Below, piece by piece: positions 48,061 through 60,440 of a stretch of 64,000 nt of DNA. The notes under the pieces were generated by a model, which saw only the letters and a list, made by a program, of their open reading frames with translations, made no database searches and was not told where the DNA came from. The position numbers and the translations under genes were made by a program. Source of the stretch: Prochilodus magdalenae (lineage: Eukaryota > Chordata > Actinopteri > Characiformes > Prochilodontidae); NCBI GenBank assembly GCA_024036415.1, contig JAMWET010005499.1, positions 362,001-426,000 of the forward strand. Reading direction: 5' to 3'. The first letter of the stretch is position 1; each line of letters opens with the position of its first letter.

Positions 48061-48489
48061 TAGAAGCAAGTCTCATTGACAAAACAGCTCTGAAGTTCAA
48101 AGACAGAGGGAGGGTGGCAGTACTAAAAGTTTAAACTTATTTATGGTTGGCAAGACAGAGGAGAAAAGATAAAGGGAGGGGAGGAAAAGAAAACGAAAAA
48201 GTTTTTCAGGACTCCATAACCTCCCCTGTCTCTCAGAAAAGGACGGAGGGGTATTCCAAAAGAATAACAGGGAGATTAGAGGACGTGCGAATCTTTTAGA
48301 TGAAAAATCTGGATAAAGAAAGTTTTGCACAGAGTTTTGTTGAAACCATGATTTGGATAAACAAACCAGATCTAGATAACTAGAACTTTTAGGGAGAACT
48401 TTGGAAATGACAAATCTAAACAAAACACTGACAGAGGGCAATTGAGGCCATGGTCTGCAAAGATCGTGAAAAGAATTCAGTTGTGTTAC
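48061..48489. other. non-coding gap
   Basis: Purine-rich plus strand (48105-48190), which opens a 114-codon minus frame of low complexity. Not accepted as a gene. Confidence 0.5.
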
Positions 48490-48915
48490 AAATCTGCACC
48501 ATGGCTGCGCCCAAAATGGGGAACTTCCATACTATACATTACGCAAAAGCAGTGCGCGAGAATAGTTAGTATGTCCGAATACGTAGTGTTCATAAACCAG
48601 CGCGTGAAAAATCCCCATATGAGCCACTACATCAGGAGAGATTTTGAAGTATGTGACCACAGCACACTGTCCTATCCCATAATTCCACGGGAGCTACAGA
48701 GCTGCTCAAAGTGGTGAAAAAAAATGGCGGAGAGATTTTAACGACTTTTGCCTTTTAAAAAGGGGAGTTTGTCGCCGTTATGTGCCGTCAGAAGAGATCC
48801 TGGCCAAAGGACAGGTAAGATGGCGGATGTAGTGCGTCCGAGGACGTGTGCATACTGTGAACCCCATGCATACTAACAGTACATACTTCTTTAATGGCTG
48901 AACAGTATGTACTAG
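48490..48915. mobile_element. MITE-like element, perhaps Harbinger-type
   Basis: Left arm GCTGCGCCCAAAATGGGG, ACTTCCATACTATACATTAC, GAATAGTTAGTATGTCCGAA; middle CCCATAATTCCACGGGAGC and AATGGCGGAGAG; right arm GTAGTGCGTCCGAGGACG, TGTGCATACTGTGAAC, ACAGTACATACTTC. The arms share GTATGC/GCATAC and AGTATGT/ACATACT words in inverted order. The texture matches a CpG-containing fish MITE family that I associate with PIF/Harbinger, though the class is uncertain and no target-site duplication was fixed. Confidence 0.5.
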
Positions 48916-49359
48916 ATCAAATTGAAAGACTGAAAATAGACACATAGCACAAACCACTTTGCCACCATCATAAGTCAAACCTGCATGCGTTTCCAAACTT
49001 TTAAACAGTTTGGTGAACTACATATCACGTAAAGCAAGTTTCATGGAGCATGAAGCTGTAATACAGCAACATAACACACTACTATTAATCATGCAGAATA
49101 ATGGAAACTTTTTATGCAAAAGCCAATCTTTGAGTTTAGGCAGTTAATTTACTGCTTTAACTAAAACAGTTATACAAAGGGAGCAGAATGATTGGGAGCC
49201 CCAAGACTACACGAGGACATTTATTAAACAAATAGCCTTGCCACTAAAGGCGTAGCTAGGGAAAAGATCACATCTAGCACCATAATCTAATTGCTTTCCC
49301 TCTCTCCACCAAAACAGGCGTATTACAACTGCATGAGCATTGATCAGGTGGAAGGAGTT
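48916..49359. other. non-coding gap
   Basis: Unique AT-rich sequence. Nothing recognised. Confidence 0.5.
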
Positions 49360-49860
49360 ATCTCGCGCTGGTCCGGTGGGAGCTGAGCGGAGGCATTGCG
49401 CTATGCATATTTCATGACTAAGTGATGGCTCTGTGAGTGAGAGCATCTTGAAAGGCGCTTATTAGGGAGAGGCGCACACTGATTCTTCAGTGCCAGTGTG
49501 AAAGGAACAGATACTCATTATGGCCCAGAGGCTGACTCAGGCTCCCTCTCCTCTATCATCTTCCTAAATTAATCCATCCGTTGATTTTTCTTTCAGGAGT
49601 CGACGGTTTGAGAGAAGCTCCTCCTTTTTCAGCATAAACAGAGGGCTGGTTATGGGAAAGTTATTTCACCAGTGGTCTTATCACTAAAGGAATATAGTGC
49701 AGCTGAAGAAAAAACTGCGAGTTTCATTGACTCGAGAGGTGGTGAAAGGATAGATATACCCAGGCCACTGTGGCTGTTCCGTGTGGCTGATGAGCTACTT
49801 GGTCAAAACAAAATTACGCGCTTATGTCTTCAATGGCCAGAAAAAGCTATTACCAGAGAC
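49360..49860. promoter_or_regulatory. candidate enhancer block
   Basis: Complex sequence with octamer-like CTATGCATATTTCATGAC (49401-49418), GGCGCTTATTAGGG, GATACTCATTATGG, TAAATTAATCCATCCG and AAGGAATATAGTGC. CpGs are retained. A polypyrimidine-AG at 49581-49596 could be an acceptor, but no donor or coding frame follows, so I favour regulatory DNA. Confidence 0.33.
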
Positions 49861-51784
49861 TCCTGCAGATAGCCATTAACCAGAGGCTGTGGGTTCACTG
49901 AGAGCTAAATGGCTGCAGATCCTTCATGTGCCCTGCATGGGTCCTTTTCTCTCTTGCTTTTGCTCCCTTGAGCCACTGACCTCTGCTGCCCAGACCTCCT
50001 GAGTGGTCCAGGCATGTGCGAGTGTTTGAGAAAGTGTTGCATAGCAACTTACTTTCATGCCACTCACATCTACATCGATGTCAACCTGCAGGTGGGCTGT
50101 CATGCTACCACAACAAAAGCTCACTCTCAACTTATCACACTGAACTGTTGATTAATACTAACTAGTCTCCAGCCTTCGCTTCCATGCCAATGATGTCCCA
50201 CTCAGCCAGAGAATTCCTGGGTCATCCTCTCCCCTGCCCACCCTGTCCTCTCTCATCAGCCACAGCCAATGCCATCCAGAGCAGACAATGATGACAGGGC
50301 TCCAGCACAGGTTGAAGCTCCCAGTGGAAGTCCAACCTGGCAGAACCTGTTCTCTGTTCGCTGTCGCACATGACAGTCTCAGCCCCAAAAACACAAGCAG
50401 GAATTAGAACTGCTGAATGGGAAAGGGGCACAACAGAACAATGTCTGAGAAATGATCAATGAGCTTGCAGAATCAGGATTACGGCTTGGGTTGCTGGCAA
50501 TGAAATCAGAAATGAATGGCCATGGCCTTAAGGAAATCCTAAATACTAGCGGTGTCTGATGAGTAACTTCACAAAGCTATGACCCCATCATGGTTTTTCA
50601 CTGTTGTGCCATGATCAACGATGCACTTGCCAACCTAAGAAGTGTCATGGCAGGTAAGAGATCAGGGCTCTGACCCACCACCCAAGTCTCAGCAAAAGTA
50701 TCTGCGGTGATGTATCAATTCAGCAGAGATCAAACTATATACAGGGTATGACATAACTAAAGGTGAGGGTGAAAATAGCATCAAACTTGACAGGATTATT
50801 TCACCAGTGCTACAAAATGCCATCATCTGATAGCCAATCTCCTCCTCGAGTGTGCTCCACAGTTATGTATCTTCTCCAGAAATAACGGCCACTGTAAACA
50901 GCAAAAAGGTTGTGTGCTGTCAACACATCCCTCCAGCTTTCCCATCTCGCTCTTTCAGCTTCTGCCAATTCCGCCTGCTCTCCTCCACACAGTGCATTTC
51001 ACGCCCCGCTCTCCACCCGCTCTCCAACCATCAATCAAACCAGGCCCCACCCAACTCCACACTGCTCTACGTTTTCCTGTGCCAGGCCCGACAGCTGCTT
51101 GGAAAGGCCTGCTAGCCAATCATGGCTGCCGTGCATCCGATCTGTCATCGCCACTCGCCTGGATGACGTGTTCATCCTGATCCACCCTCAGCAGCGTCCA
51201 TGCTTGAAGTAGTTCCTGGCAAAGTAGCATACTGGTCTCTCCGTACTATGAAAGAAGCATAGTGTGTTTCTGTCAGAGTTCACTGGGCTTGTCTAAAGGG
51301 GAAGGGAATGTACTCCGAGTGAGAGAGGAGTGCAGGGATTTGTGGTGTTGAGAGGAAGGCCAGTGTACTAGAGCTTCGTACATGTTCAAATAGAAGATAA
51401 GGACGCTTGATGTGATGTAACACTGGTGTAAAGCAAGGGGTGCAGCAGAGGGAGAGCTAGGATGAAAGGAGGATATACCAAGCTTGCCGAGCCTGTGTCC
51501 CTCCCCTGCTCTGTACTCTCGAATGGCGCACAAACACATATGAATACACCCACTCCTGCGTCTCCTCAGGCACTGAACCGAAACCCAGGAGGAAGCACAG
51601 CTGTGACTTCGATGATCAGCATCAATCAAAACTGGTGCATATACGCTTTCATCAGACATACCCAAACATGCACAAGACATGTCACTCAACTCTCAAACAC
51701 ACACAGATAATCACGCCGCAAACGCCCCCATACCCACACATCTAAGGCATGAACAAACACACACAGCAGCACACGCGCTGTACA
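49861..51784. other. non-coding, no gene seen
   Basis: Mixed-composition unique sequence. Three plus-strand frames of 87-100 codons overlap at 50852-51212 in different phases, with no domain, which argues against any of them. Nothing else identified. Confidence 0.45.
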
Positions 51785-52000
51785 ACATTCTGCAGTCTAA
51801 TAAAGAAGAACAGCTTTGATTAATTCACAGAGTTTCATTCAAACTGCGCGATCGACCAGGCACTGCTCATCCTGCTGACAAGATAACATTGCATGCAGAT
51901 ATTTAAAACCTAAGCAATCTCAGCCCTCTTTTAATATTGTGCTATATTTCGAGGATTGCTTTCTACTTTGTTGCAGAAAATTAGGATGGTGACTAAGTGT
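51785..52000. promoter_or_regulatory. candidate enhancer block
   Basis: Complex sequence: GCAGTCTAATAAAGAAG, TTTGATTAATTCACAG, TGCGCGATCGACC, AACATTGCATGCAGATATTT, CTCTTTTAATATTGTGC. CpG retention with homeodomain and SOX-like words suggests constraint. Inference only. Confidence 0.33.
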
Positions 52001-54659
52001 GACTGTATGCCATAAATTGCCTAAATGACATCCACTGTAGACTCATTCTGTGAACCCATTCTTTTTAAAAATTCTCCCACTGAAAAGTAAGGCAGAATGC
52101 AGCTGTGGAACTACTATGGAACTGGCTTTCAGCCTTTACACCTTTCACACAGGAGTCTTGAGAGGGAGAAAGGAGCTCTTGGAAAAGCCTTTATGACAGT
52201 GTGGCCTCCTACCTTTATAATACAAAAAGCAAGAGTGACAGACTGCCATTTCTGTAAAGCAGCATTAGGCATCTGATAAAGGTATTGTACGCCTTCAGAT
52301 AGCACTCTCCCTTGCTGTCACACTGGGGCACATTACATCTCGTGCCGTACCAGGATTTAGGCCGAATTAAAGAGAGTTAGGCTGATCTTTCTTTTTCTCA
52401 TACACCCTGTACAACTCTCCAGAGGCCAGCCTGACGGATTAGGGCCATCTGTGAAGACAAGAGCTCCCAGGTTCTTCTGGGAGAGTGAACAGAACTCTTT
52501 CAGCTCTGCTTTCTTCCAGTCCCCCGGTTCCACCACCTCTGTTCTACCCTCGACTTGCTCAAACTCCTCATTTTCATCCCCTTGAACCATAAGGACATGT
52601 CCCTGAATGCAACTGAACATGCAGTGTCTCTTTTGAAGTGCTAGGTTCCAAAGAGATCCAGAGAGCTGTAGAGCTGTAATGTGTTCTCAAAAGTATGCAC
52701 TGTGAAAGAAGTCCCTGAAATATGCATTTGACTCAGGTCAGGTAAGCAGTTATGCTGTGAATAACAATAGTCTTACTTTTACGATAGTCTCACTTTCCTC
52801 TGTTCCACAAGCACAGCAAGTGGAGCAAGTAATCTGGGGCCTGACCCTGCCCAGCACTTGCGCTGGTTTCCTACAGACACTACCAATTCCACACCTTGCC
52901 AGGGCGCATCAGCCAGCCTCCCATGTCATACAAATGAGAGGGAGAAAGAGAGGGAAAGAAATAGAAAGACAGACACCGATAGGGCATAGGGGAGACAGAC
53001 AATGAGGAAAGAGAGTGAGGCAAAAGCATAAAGGCACCACAAGAGGAAAGTAGAAACCCACTGAATTCAACACCACCATCAGGCAGTCCTCCAGTTCCAG
53101 TGCTGAGAGAAATACCAAGTTTGCATCAGCTTTGGCAAGCTTACCAGCACCCTGTGTGGCAGACTGCACCCTCCCCACTCTTTCACATTCAAATATTAGC
53201 TATCACACTGAGCTCTGCCTCCATCTCTGTTAAATGGCACACGTGAGAAAGCCATAAACAGCCTCCGAGTAATCTTCTCCCCCACGGCCATTTTAATCGC
53301 CACCCATCAACAGGGGTAAAGGATTCTCAGCAGATTCTACTACTGCCCATTAATTGGAGTAAGCCGCCCATCGATGCTGGTACAGTCTTTTATGGATGGA
53401 ACTCATGGGCTCGACATCTGGCCTTCCAGTAGCTCCATCCTTTGCCAGGGTCGATTCCCACCACTGCGCTTTAATTGGGCAGAGCCGCCTGCCCACTGAG
53501 GAGCTAAGCCCTTTTACAGCTAGGCTTACAGTGCAGCATTTGGCTTTGGACAAGGGCCATCAATGCCAGTATCGATCCTGTGTCTGCTTAGCCTCAAGAC
53601 AGAACAGCTGGAAGAACAGCAGAAGCTTTGCGCTGCCCCCTTCTAACCCAGAAAATATATTATGGGGCTAGACTCAAACCCAGTCAGGCTGCCTCAATAC
53701 AAGTTTAGAACAGCGCCTGATACAGGCCTCAACAAGTATCTCTCAGGGTCAGCTGTGGGGGTACAGAGGCCAACAGGTGCAGCAATAAGGTGTTAAATCA
53801 TTCTTTCTAGCCATGACAGGCTCAAAACTGAACTGTCCATCACTGGCTGGTGTTCTGAAGGACACAGCATGGAGTCCCTCTGATACTACTTGCTGGAATT
53901 GAAGGTATGTAACGTATATCAAGTCATGGTAGAGTGACAGCAGTGAAGCTGTCGGGGACCTTTCTGTTAGTCTAGTGTACCTAGTGTTGAAGGATAATCA
54001 AACCAGCCCCAACATTTGAGGCTCCTGCGTTGTGGGCGTTTTCTAGTTTCTGGAAATTAAGGCCCATATTAAACTCTCGAGATGGAAAAGAACAGCACAA
54101 GAACAACAAAGGTCTTTATTAAATCCATGCACACATCTGCTCCCTCTCACTTTCATGCAAGTATGAGGTATGTTTGTGGAAAACTCGAATAAGCCTTTTG
54201 TGCAAAAGACAGGGGGCGGGAATCAAAAATAGTTAACGATGCATGAAATAAAATAGCAGAGGCGAAATTTTTCTAACCGAACCCGATAAGACATATCACA
54301 TTATAGGAAGAGGGAGGAGAGGGGGAAAAAAAAAACTATTACATCGCCATGGCAACAGTCAGGCCCGTCGCCCGCGGCCTCAGCGACAAGAGAAGAGGGG
54401 TGAGAAAGAATCTTTTTTTTTATCGTGCTGTGATTTCTGATCTTACTATGAGCCAAACATGCTCCCATCCTCCCCAGCACCCTTCTATTTGGCCTGTATT
54501 GTAAATACTCTTGACCGAGATCAACTGTTTATTCTGCAGCATTTTTTATGTCATTTTACTGTAATTTATTACCAGTAGGACTATATACTCTTCTCAATAA
54601 CATGATGTTCTCCTTTTTAAACGAACACACATTACACATTACCCAAATCACATTATTAT
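52001..54659. other. non-coding, several weak element-like patches
   Basis: Patches at 53200-53345 (CACGTG-type E-box ACACGTGAG, GCCATTTTAATCGCC, CCCATTAATTGG) and 54040-54300 (CATATTAAACTCTCG, GATGCATGAAATAAAATAG, CCCGATAAGAC) may be regulatory. At 53447-53458 a B-box-like GGGTCGATTCCC lacks a matching A box. No exon supported. Confidence 0.4.
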
Positions 54660-55175
54660 AACCACCAGTTAATATCTAAAGTAACCACCATGTGCAGCAT
54701 GGACAGCAGCTAGATGGGCTGGGAGAGTCTCAATAAAGTGCCTGTTGGTTGTCACAGGTATCTGGAGCCATGCTGACTGCAGTGAATCCCACAACTGCTG
54801 GAGGGGACATGGGGGAGAACCCATAGAGTGAACACGGCAATCAAGTTGGTCCCACAGACGCTCAATTGAGTTTAAGTCTAGAGAATTAGGGGACCTGGGT
54901 ATTACATGGAAGTCTTGGTCATGCTCTTCCAAAGATATTTCTAGCCATGTGACATGTTGCATTGTCTTGCTAGAAATCCCGTCCGCCCCAGGGAAGACAA
55001 TCAGCACATATGGGTGTACATCATCTGCAAGGATGAATTCATACCCAAATCGGTTGAGAGTGCACTCTACATGGATGAGTGGACTCAGGGAATGCCACGA
55101 AAGCATGACTTCATTTATGAGCCACCTGCTGCTGGTGTCGAAAGTGGTCATAACAATGTGACTCAACTATGTAAA
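54660..55175 (-). pseudogene. Tc1-like transposase C-terminal fossil
   Basis: The 165-codon minus frame (54669-55166) carries the C-terminal signature of a Tc1-type DDE transposase: an SPNSLDLNSIERLWDQLD segment equivalent to SPDLNPIEHLWD with the final catalytic region, then LQSAWLQIPV, and LAAVHAAHGG equivalent to the terminal ARGG motif. Slightly upstream, another minus frame reads QDNATCHMARN, the second catalytic D motif (QQDNAPCH), so at least one frameshift separates the two. No terminal repeats were located. It is a different, older element from the three deletion derivatives. Confidence 0.8.
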
Positions 55176-57924
55176 ATACCCACAATATCAACTTGGTACA
55201 GGATGGTATGAAATGTTCTGTTATGGTTTTCAGTATAACAGCAGTGTTCTTAAAATGTACCAAAATCATTCAAGTGTACCAAATAAAAGGTTTTTATTGA
55301 ACCTGAGAGCCTGTTGCAGGTAAGACACTTACTCTGTGACTGATCAACCATGGTTATCAGAACTGGCAATTTGCAAATTTCAGACAAAGTCTTGTCTTAC
55401 TTAATTACTGTTACACATCCAGCTTGGCAGCAAATGTGTTTTTGCCTGTAATATGATTAAAATATAAACATAAATACAGTAAAAGGCAACAAGCGGTAGC
55501 TGGAATCTAGTGAGCTTGTTAAAAGACCCTCCAGTCATCGCAAAGTATTGTTTTGCCAAAGCGCTGGATAACCGATGCAAATAAGTACTGGGCTGCTGTA
55601 GGAGGGGTTTGGAAATGGTTAAACAAGCACATTGGCATACATTAAATCAACACTTACTGTTTCAGTGTTATTACTTTTTGTTATAATATTAATATTAGAC
55701 CTTATACTAAAATCATTTATCATACATTAACCAACCCAGATAAAGTTTACCTTACAACCAGAACAACCAGCCTGGTTCTATTAGCCCTTATAGCTGTGGT
55801 CTTCCTCAAAGTGTGGTCTTCCTCATAAATTTTCATCGGATTTTTAATTTTCATTGTCATCTTCAGGTATGACAAAAACATCACCCTTCTCATGATTAGA
55901 AAAACATGTCAGGTATTACATAATTTTCCGTTAACACCTTCTCAGCATTTCATATTCTGATAATCAGTCTTGAAAACTCAAGGGGAGTGAAAACAGATGA
56001 CAAGTTTAGAAAACATAACCTGCTTTAGGCGAGTTTAAAGGCATCCTCACCTGTCAGAACTCCTACGCATTAGCAACACACTGACATGTAGATACAGCTA
56101 TTCAAACTTGTTCTCTGACGGCTTCAGGGAACCTGGAAACCGCGCTCTGGACTGATACAACATTTAAGACAGGTCATTATAGTGTGCAGCTTTTCTCTGT
56201 GTAGGTGTGTGCATGTCCTTATCAGTACATTTGATTACCTTAGGCCATGAGGAAAACTGTGCTCAGCTTTGGCCTCCAGCTTTAGCCAAGTACAGCCCCT
56301 TGACATAAGTTTCAATTTAAACTATGATATTTAGGATAAACACACATACAGGCTAGCTCTGTCTAGCTCCGTCAACTGTTAATTTTGTTATGTCCCAATG
56401 TTTTAAGATATTTATGCAGCTGACTGTATCACATTTTGCCAATTATCCACAGACCATTGCTAACGTAACCAAACACACTAAAAGCCTACCTTTACTGAGC
56501 AAAACTGAAATAAATGAAATGACTTGATATGGAATATATATTTTAATATCTGACAGTTCGTTATTCACATATTCTGGATGAAGCAGGAGGCCATAGCTCT
56601 CTTCTTATTCAAATTTTACATGCTACCTTAAATTAGAATACTTTCGTTTCCCGATTAAATAAAAGCCTTTCCGGTAGGAAACAGAAATATGATCTATGCT
56701 TTAGATGGGAGAAAACCCAAAGGCACTCTGGCTTCTGCTGAATATGTTAGCCTGAACAGTGTTGCTGCTGCTGCTGCAGCTACCAGTGCTTGTTTCAGAC
56801 TATTCTCTCAACTCTATCCCTCACCCATTTTGAATGCATGTAGCAAAACTGAAAACTACCTTTAACACTGTCGACTGCTGTAGTGTATATAAGAATATGA
56901 TAAGTAATAGCTTCAACTATCTTCTGAGAAACCCTGATGATGTCATCTTGCTTCTAACTGGTCTATGGAATTAAAATAATGACTACAAATTGACTAAAAG
57001 TCTGCAAACTGCTGAAAATGGCAAAAAAAATTTATTATCTTTGGATTTTATACTGTACTTAGCATAACTTAGCATTAAAACTGATTACCATCCCATCTAT
57101 AATGTTAATGGTATCAGAACACAATAAATGGCAGCAATTGTTAAGTTGTTAGCTTTAAAACCATTCTTTGTAATAGCTAATAATTGAAACGTTTGTTCTG
57201 GCCATAATGCTCTGAAGGGACTCTAGGTCCTTAGATATAAGTTACAATGCAACCGCTGGAAATACTAGACAGAAAAACCTTCACAAGTCCACAAGTTTAC
57301 CATGAGAACTGTGTAGTTGGCTCCTCTGTAAGTTCGACAGCTGTGAGCAGCAATGACAAGATCACTATTGATGTTACTGATGGTAGAAACTAATCATGTC
57401 AAAGTAGCCTTTCAGAGAGACAGAGAGAAGGATTGTGTGTGAGAGAGAAGAGAGAGTGTTTACTGGCTTTTAGTGCACTAACTGTTGACATTAGTATCAA
57501 AATCAATGTTCTTGTGTTTATACAAATGTATTTGGCAATAAATGTTTACTTGGTTAATACAATGCAGTCACAACAACAGTTGCCAACTGGAGCTGGTGTC
57601 TCATAAAAGCATGTTCTGTGGTCGCACTCATGGCCTCCATTTATCCAGCTGTGCAAAACTTTTGATAGTTCCTCCATGCTGTCGTAAAGGACAATATTTA
57701 TCATTGCTGTGGTGAAAAACACTGAAAAAAAGTTATAAACATTAAGCCATTGCAAATAGTTGCAAGAACTTGAAAAGGTCACGGGCATTTTTGCAGCAAG
57801 AAAGCAACATAAGTGTGTTCCTACCTTGTAATGACAGAAGACATGCATCTCTCAGTTTTATAGCAAAGCACCCCATCATGATTGACTGGATTCGTTTTTT
57901 CCAACCGTTCTTTCCTTCACTCAG
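55176..57924. other. long gene-free stretch
   Basis: AT-rich unique sequence with a CTG repeat patch near 56761-56780 and GA/GT-rich sequence at 57413-57457. A 100-codon minus frame (57546-57848) ends in a cysteine-rich tail, but its possible splice signals give an immediate stop on joining. No exon supported on that strand. Confidence 0.45.
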
Positions 57925-57978
57925 AGTGAAGTGGATTCAAAAGCATCAAGAGCTGTTACCACAAATGGATATCCAAAG
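57925..57978 (+). CDS. candidate 54-nt microexon
   Basis: A strong polypyrimidine tract and acceptor (TTCTTTCCTTCACTCAG ending 57924) with a branch-like TTGAC about 40 bases upstream precede 54 nt that end at a near-consensus donor CCAAAG|GTAAGG. The insert is exactly 18 codons, open in phase 0: SEVDSKASRAVTTNGYPK. A length divisible by three, with both strong sites, is the profile of an alternatively included microexon in a long gene. I cannot identify the parent gene, and a chance pairing remains possible. Confidence 0.3.
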
Positions 57979-60204
57979 GTAAGGAAACACAGCAACCAGC
58001 TCCACGTGCCTTCAGCTTACTATTTGATTAATTTACACTGACAAAAAATTGCATTACCAATGAATCAGTTTGGTAATTTGTGCTTTATTTGAAAGATAAT
58101 CAGGTTATCCATAGCTCCTTATGAGGCTGCATTTTGCAGCCTGCAAATTCTTCACCAGCATGAGCTATAAGCACCCAACTCCTGTTTTGTGTGTTGCTAA
58201 AAAAAGAAGCTTACATCATTCGAACCTTGTGAACGCATTTGTGTTTGTAGTTAAAAATGGCAGGTATATAAAATAAAAATACAGTTTGCTGCTCTACAAC
58301 ATGTCAGGTGGCTCAAATATTATTCAGTTAGTGTTTACTGCAGGATGCAAAAAAGAGCAGTTAAATATGCTACAACCTTTAAAGGCTTTAAATGTCTGTT
58401 GAAGCAGAGCTGACCTGAGTAGGATTAAACCCTGTATGGAAAGCACACTGGAGCTACAACTGTAACATGACAAACAAGCATAGAGAGTAACAGCAAAACC
58501 AACTGAGAAACAAAACACCAAGCAAACAACAGAGTGTCTGAATGCACAACGACTAACAAGGAACACCTGGAAAGGGGCGGAGCCTCAAACTAGGGACAGG
58601 TGAGGAGCAGGATGAGAGGGCAGAGACAGGAGGAGCTATATACCAAAACAACCAGAAGCACATGGCACAGGACAACAAAAGGCGCATGAAAGTGACAGAA
58701 GAGAAACAGAGACAGAAACAAAGAAAACCAGGAGCAAGAAATAATCCGATGTGACAACAACTAATGAGAATTCCCATAATCAATTAAGCAGCTCATTATG
58801 ACATTGATGAATTAATTCATCTAGAAAAAGTGTTACTTTCCACAAATACATGGATCATTCCTCCATTTGTACAATGCTGACTGCTCAAACATGCACCACC
58901 TATTCTAGCTTTCCAAGTCATACTGTTTTCTGGTTATACAGTTACACTGTATTTGATCAACTCAAAAAACAGGAAAAGGTCAACAGCACTTCTAGGGTGT
59001 GTAAAGGTTTGTGCAGATCACTTTTAGATATCACCATATCGCTTTTTGTAGTCAGATTCTTCTAGTTCTGTGACATCATCTTCCATTTCCCAGCATGTTT
59101 CAGACCTACCCACAGATTTTTACTCATATCAGGGGACTAAAAGGGCCAGCCCAATATTCCTGGGTGCCTTGGCTAATCATTATGTTTGTCTGTCAGCCCT
59201 CCAATCTTTATCAAACTGTAACAATACATAACCATAATTTGAGACAGACAGACAGACAGAATAAACAAGACACCCCGGTTAATGTGGGGTCTTAATACAA
59301 CAGCAGCGCAGGACATTAAGCATCATCTTCAAGCATTCACACAAGCAAAACTTTGAGACAGAAAATAACACTGCTTATTCTATGCACATAAACTACATGC
59401 CGGCACATATACCAAGACGTTAGACCATGTCAGCACAGTATATGCCATTAATATAGGTAACACTTCCATTTACAGGCAATGGCTCTTCTAACTGTCAATA
59501 TCTAAGTTGACTCTTTAGGTTACCACTGCTGCCAGACAGGGTAACAATGGACCTGTGCTGTGTGCACACAGGTTCTAACACAAACACAATCTGATGCATT
59601 TAAATGTTCATTAGATGGTTAGTTTGTAGTAATGCATCTTTGGATGGCTAACAGTCAATTCACCCATTCTATGATTTGGTCTGATAATCTTCCACCAGTG
59701 CTTGGAAAAGCTTAGAAATGGTACAGAAAAGCACTTTAAATTCTGCAGCACCTTCTGAAGTAACAGTGGAAGCAGCACTAAAACTCATACACGATGACAG
59801 TTATGACAGGAATCAGTCCTGCATTTGGATTAAAAGGGCTTAATCTCAGTTTTGTTCTAGATGAATGATAAAAGTGCGCTTTGACAGGCATTTCGGCTCT
59901 AACTGCATTCGCATACTGGCAGGGATTCCAACCCCCCGGAACAATGAAGGAACTGGGGAATGACTGAAAAGAGTGGACTGATCAAAGAAGCAGGAGGATC
60001 ATTAAGCGGATAGGTGAAAGAAGACATGAACTTGCTAAGTAGGACAAGCATGTTGGGACTATCATCTTCATGGTGTTCTAAGCATTCTGATATATTTTGA
60101 GTCTTTGACAGTGAACTGTGATGCAGTCAGTGTCTTTAAGAGTGAGACATTTAGAGCACAGTGCCTTCAGCGAAACCTTCCTTAATTGACAAGAGAAGTA
60201 CAAA
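57979..60204. other. non-coding with a possible repeat at 58.4-58.76 kb
   Basis: Around 58560-58740 the words GGGGCGGAGCC, GGACAGGTGAGGAGCAGG and AAACCAGGAGCAAG resemble a fish retroelement flank, but the match is from memory and partial. A GACA microsatellite lies at 59241-59260. The patch 59825-59945 (GGGCTTAATCTC, AATGATAAAAGTGCGC) looks mildly constrained. No exon supported. Confidence 0.4.
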
Positions 60205-60440
60205 ACTCAAAACACCTGAAGAGTGGCTCAAAACACCTGAAGAGTGACTCAAAACACCTGAAGAGTGGCTCAAAACACCTGAAGAGTGACTCAAAACACC
60301 TGAAGAGTGACTCAAAACACCCAAAGAGTGACTCAAAACACCTGAAGAGTGACTCAAAACACCTGAAGAGTGACTCAAAACACCTGAAGAGTGACTTAAA
60401 ACACCTGAAGAGTGACTTAAAACACCTGAAGAGTGACTCC
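60205..60440 (+). repeat. 21-bp minisatellite, 11 units
   Basis: Eleven tandem copies of CTCAAAACACCTGAAGAGTG plus one G or A. Units 1 and 3 have GTGG, most others GTGA; one unit has CCCAAAG in place of CCTGAAG; the last two full units have CTTAAAAC. Variants lie in neighbouring units, as expected for unequal exchange. Because 21 is divisible by three and no stop occurs, the array is open on both strands and in more than one frame (KHLKSDS on plus, SHSSGVL on minus), which explains frames of 75-104 codons. I do not regard these as proteins. Confidence 0.9.

Noticed and set aside
50852..51212. Three overlapping plus-strand frames of 87-100 codons
   Set aside because: Three phases open over the same DNA argues for a chance lack of stops; no product is recognisable.
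53340..53660. Possible tRNA or SINE with a GGGTCGATTCCC B-box-like word
   Set aside because: No A box at the right distance, no cloverleaf, and no recognisable SINE tail.
57546..57848. Minus-strand 100-codon frame with a cysteine-rich end
   Set aside because: The ending looks protein-like, but joining its apparent donor near 57823 and acceptor near 57707 gives an immediate stop, and I recognise no family.
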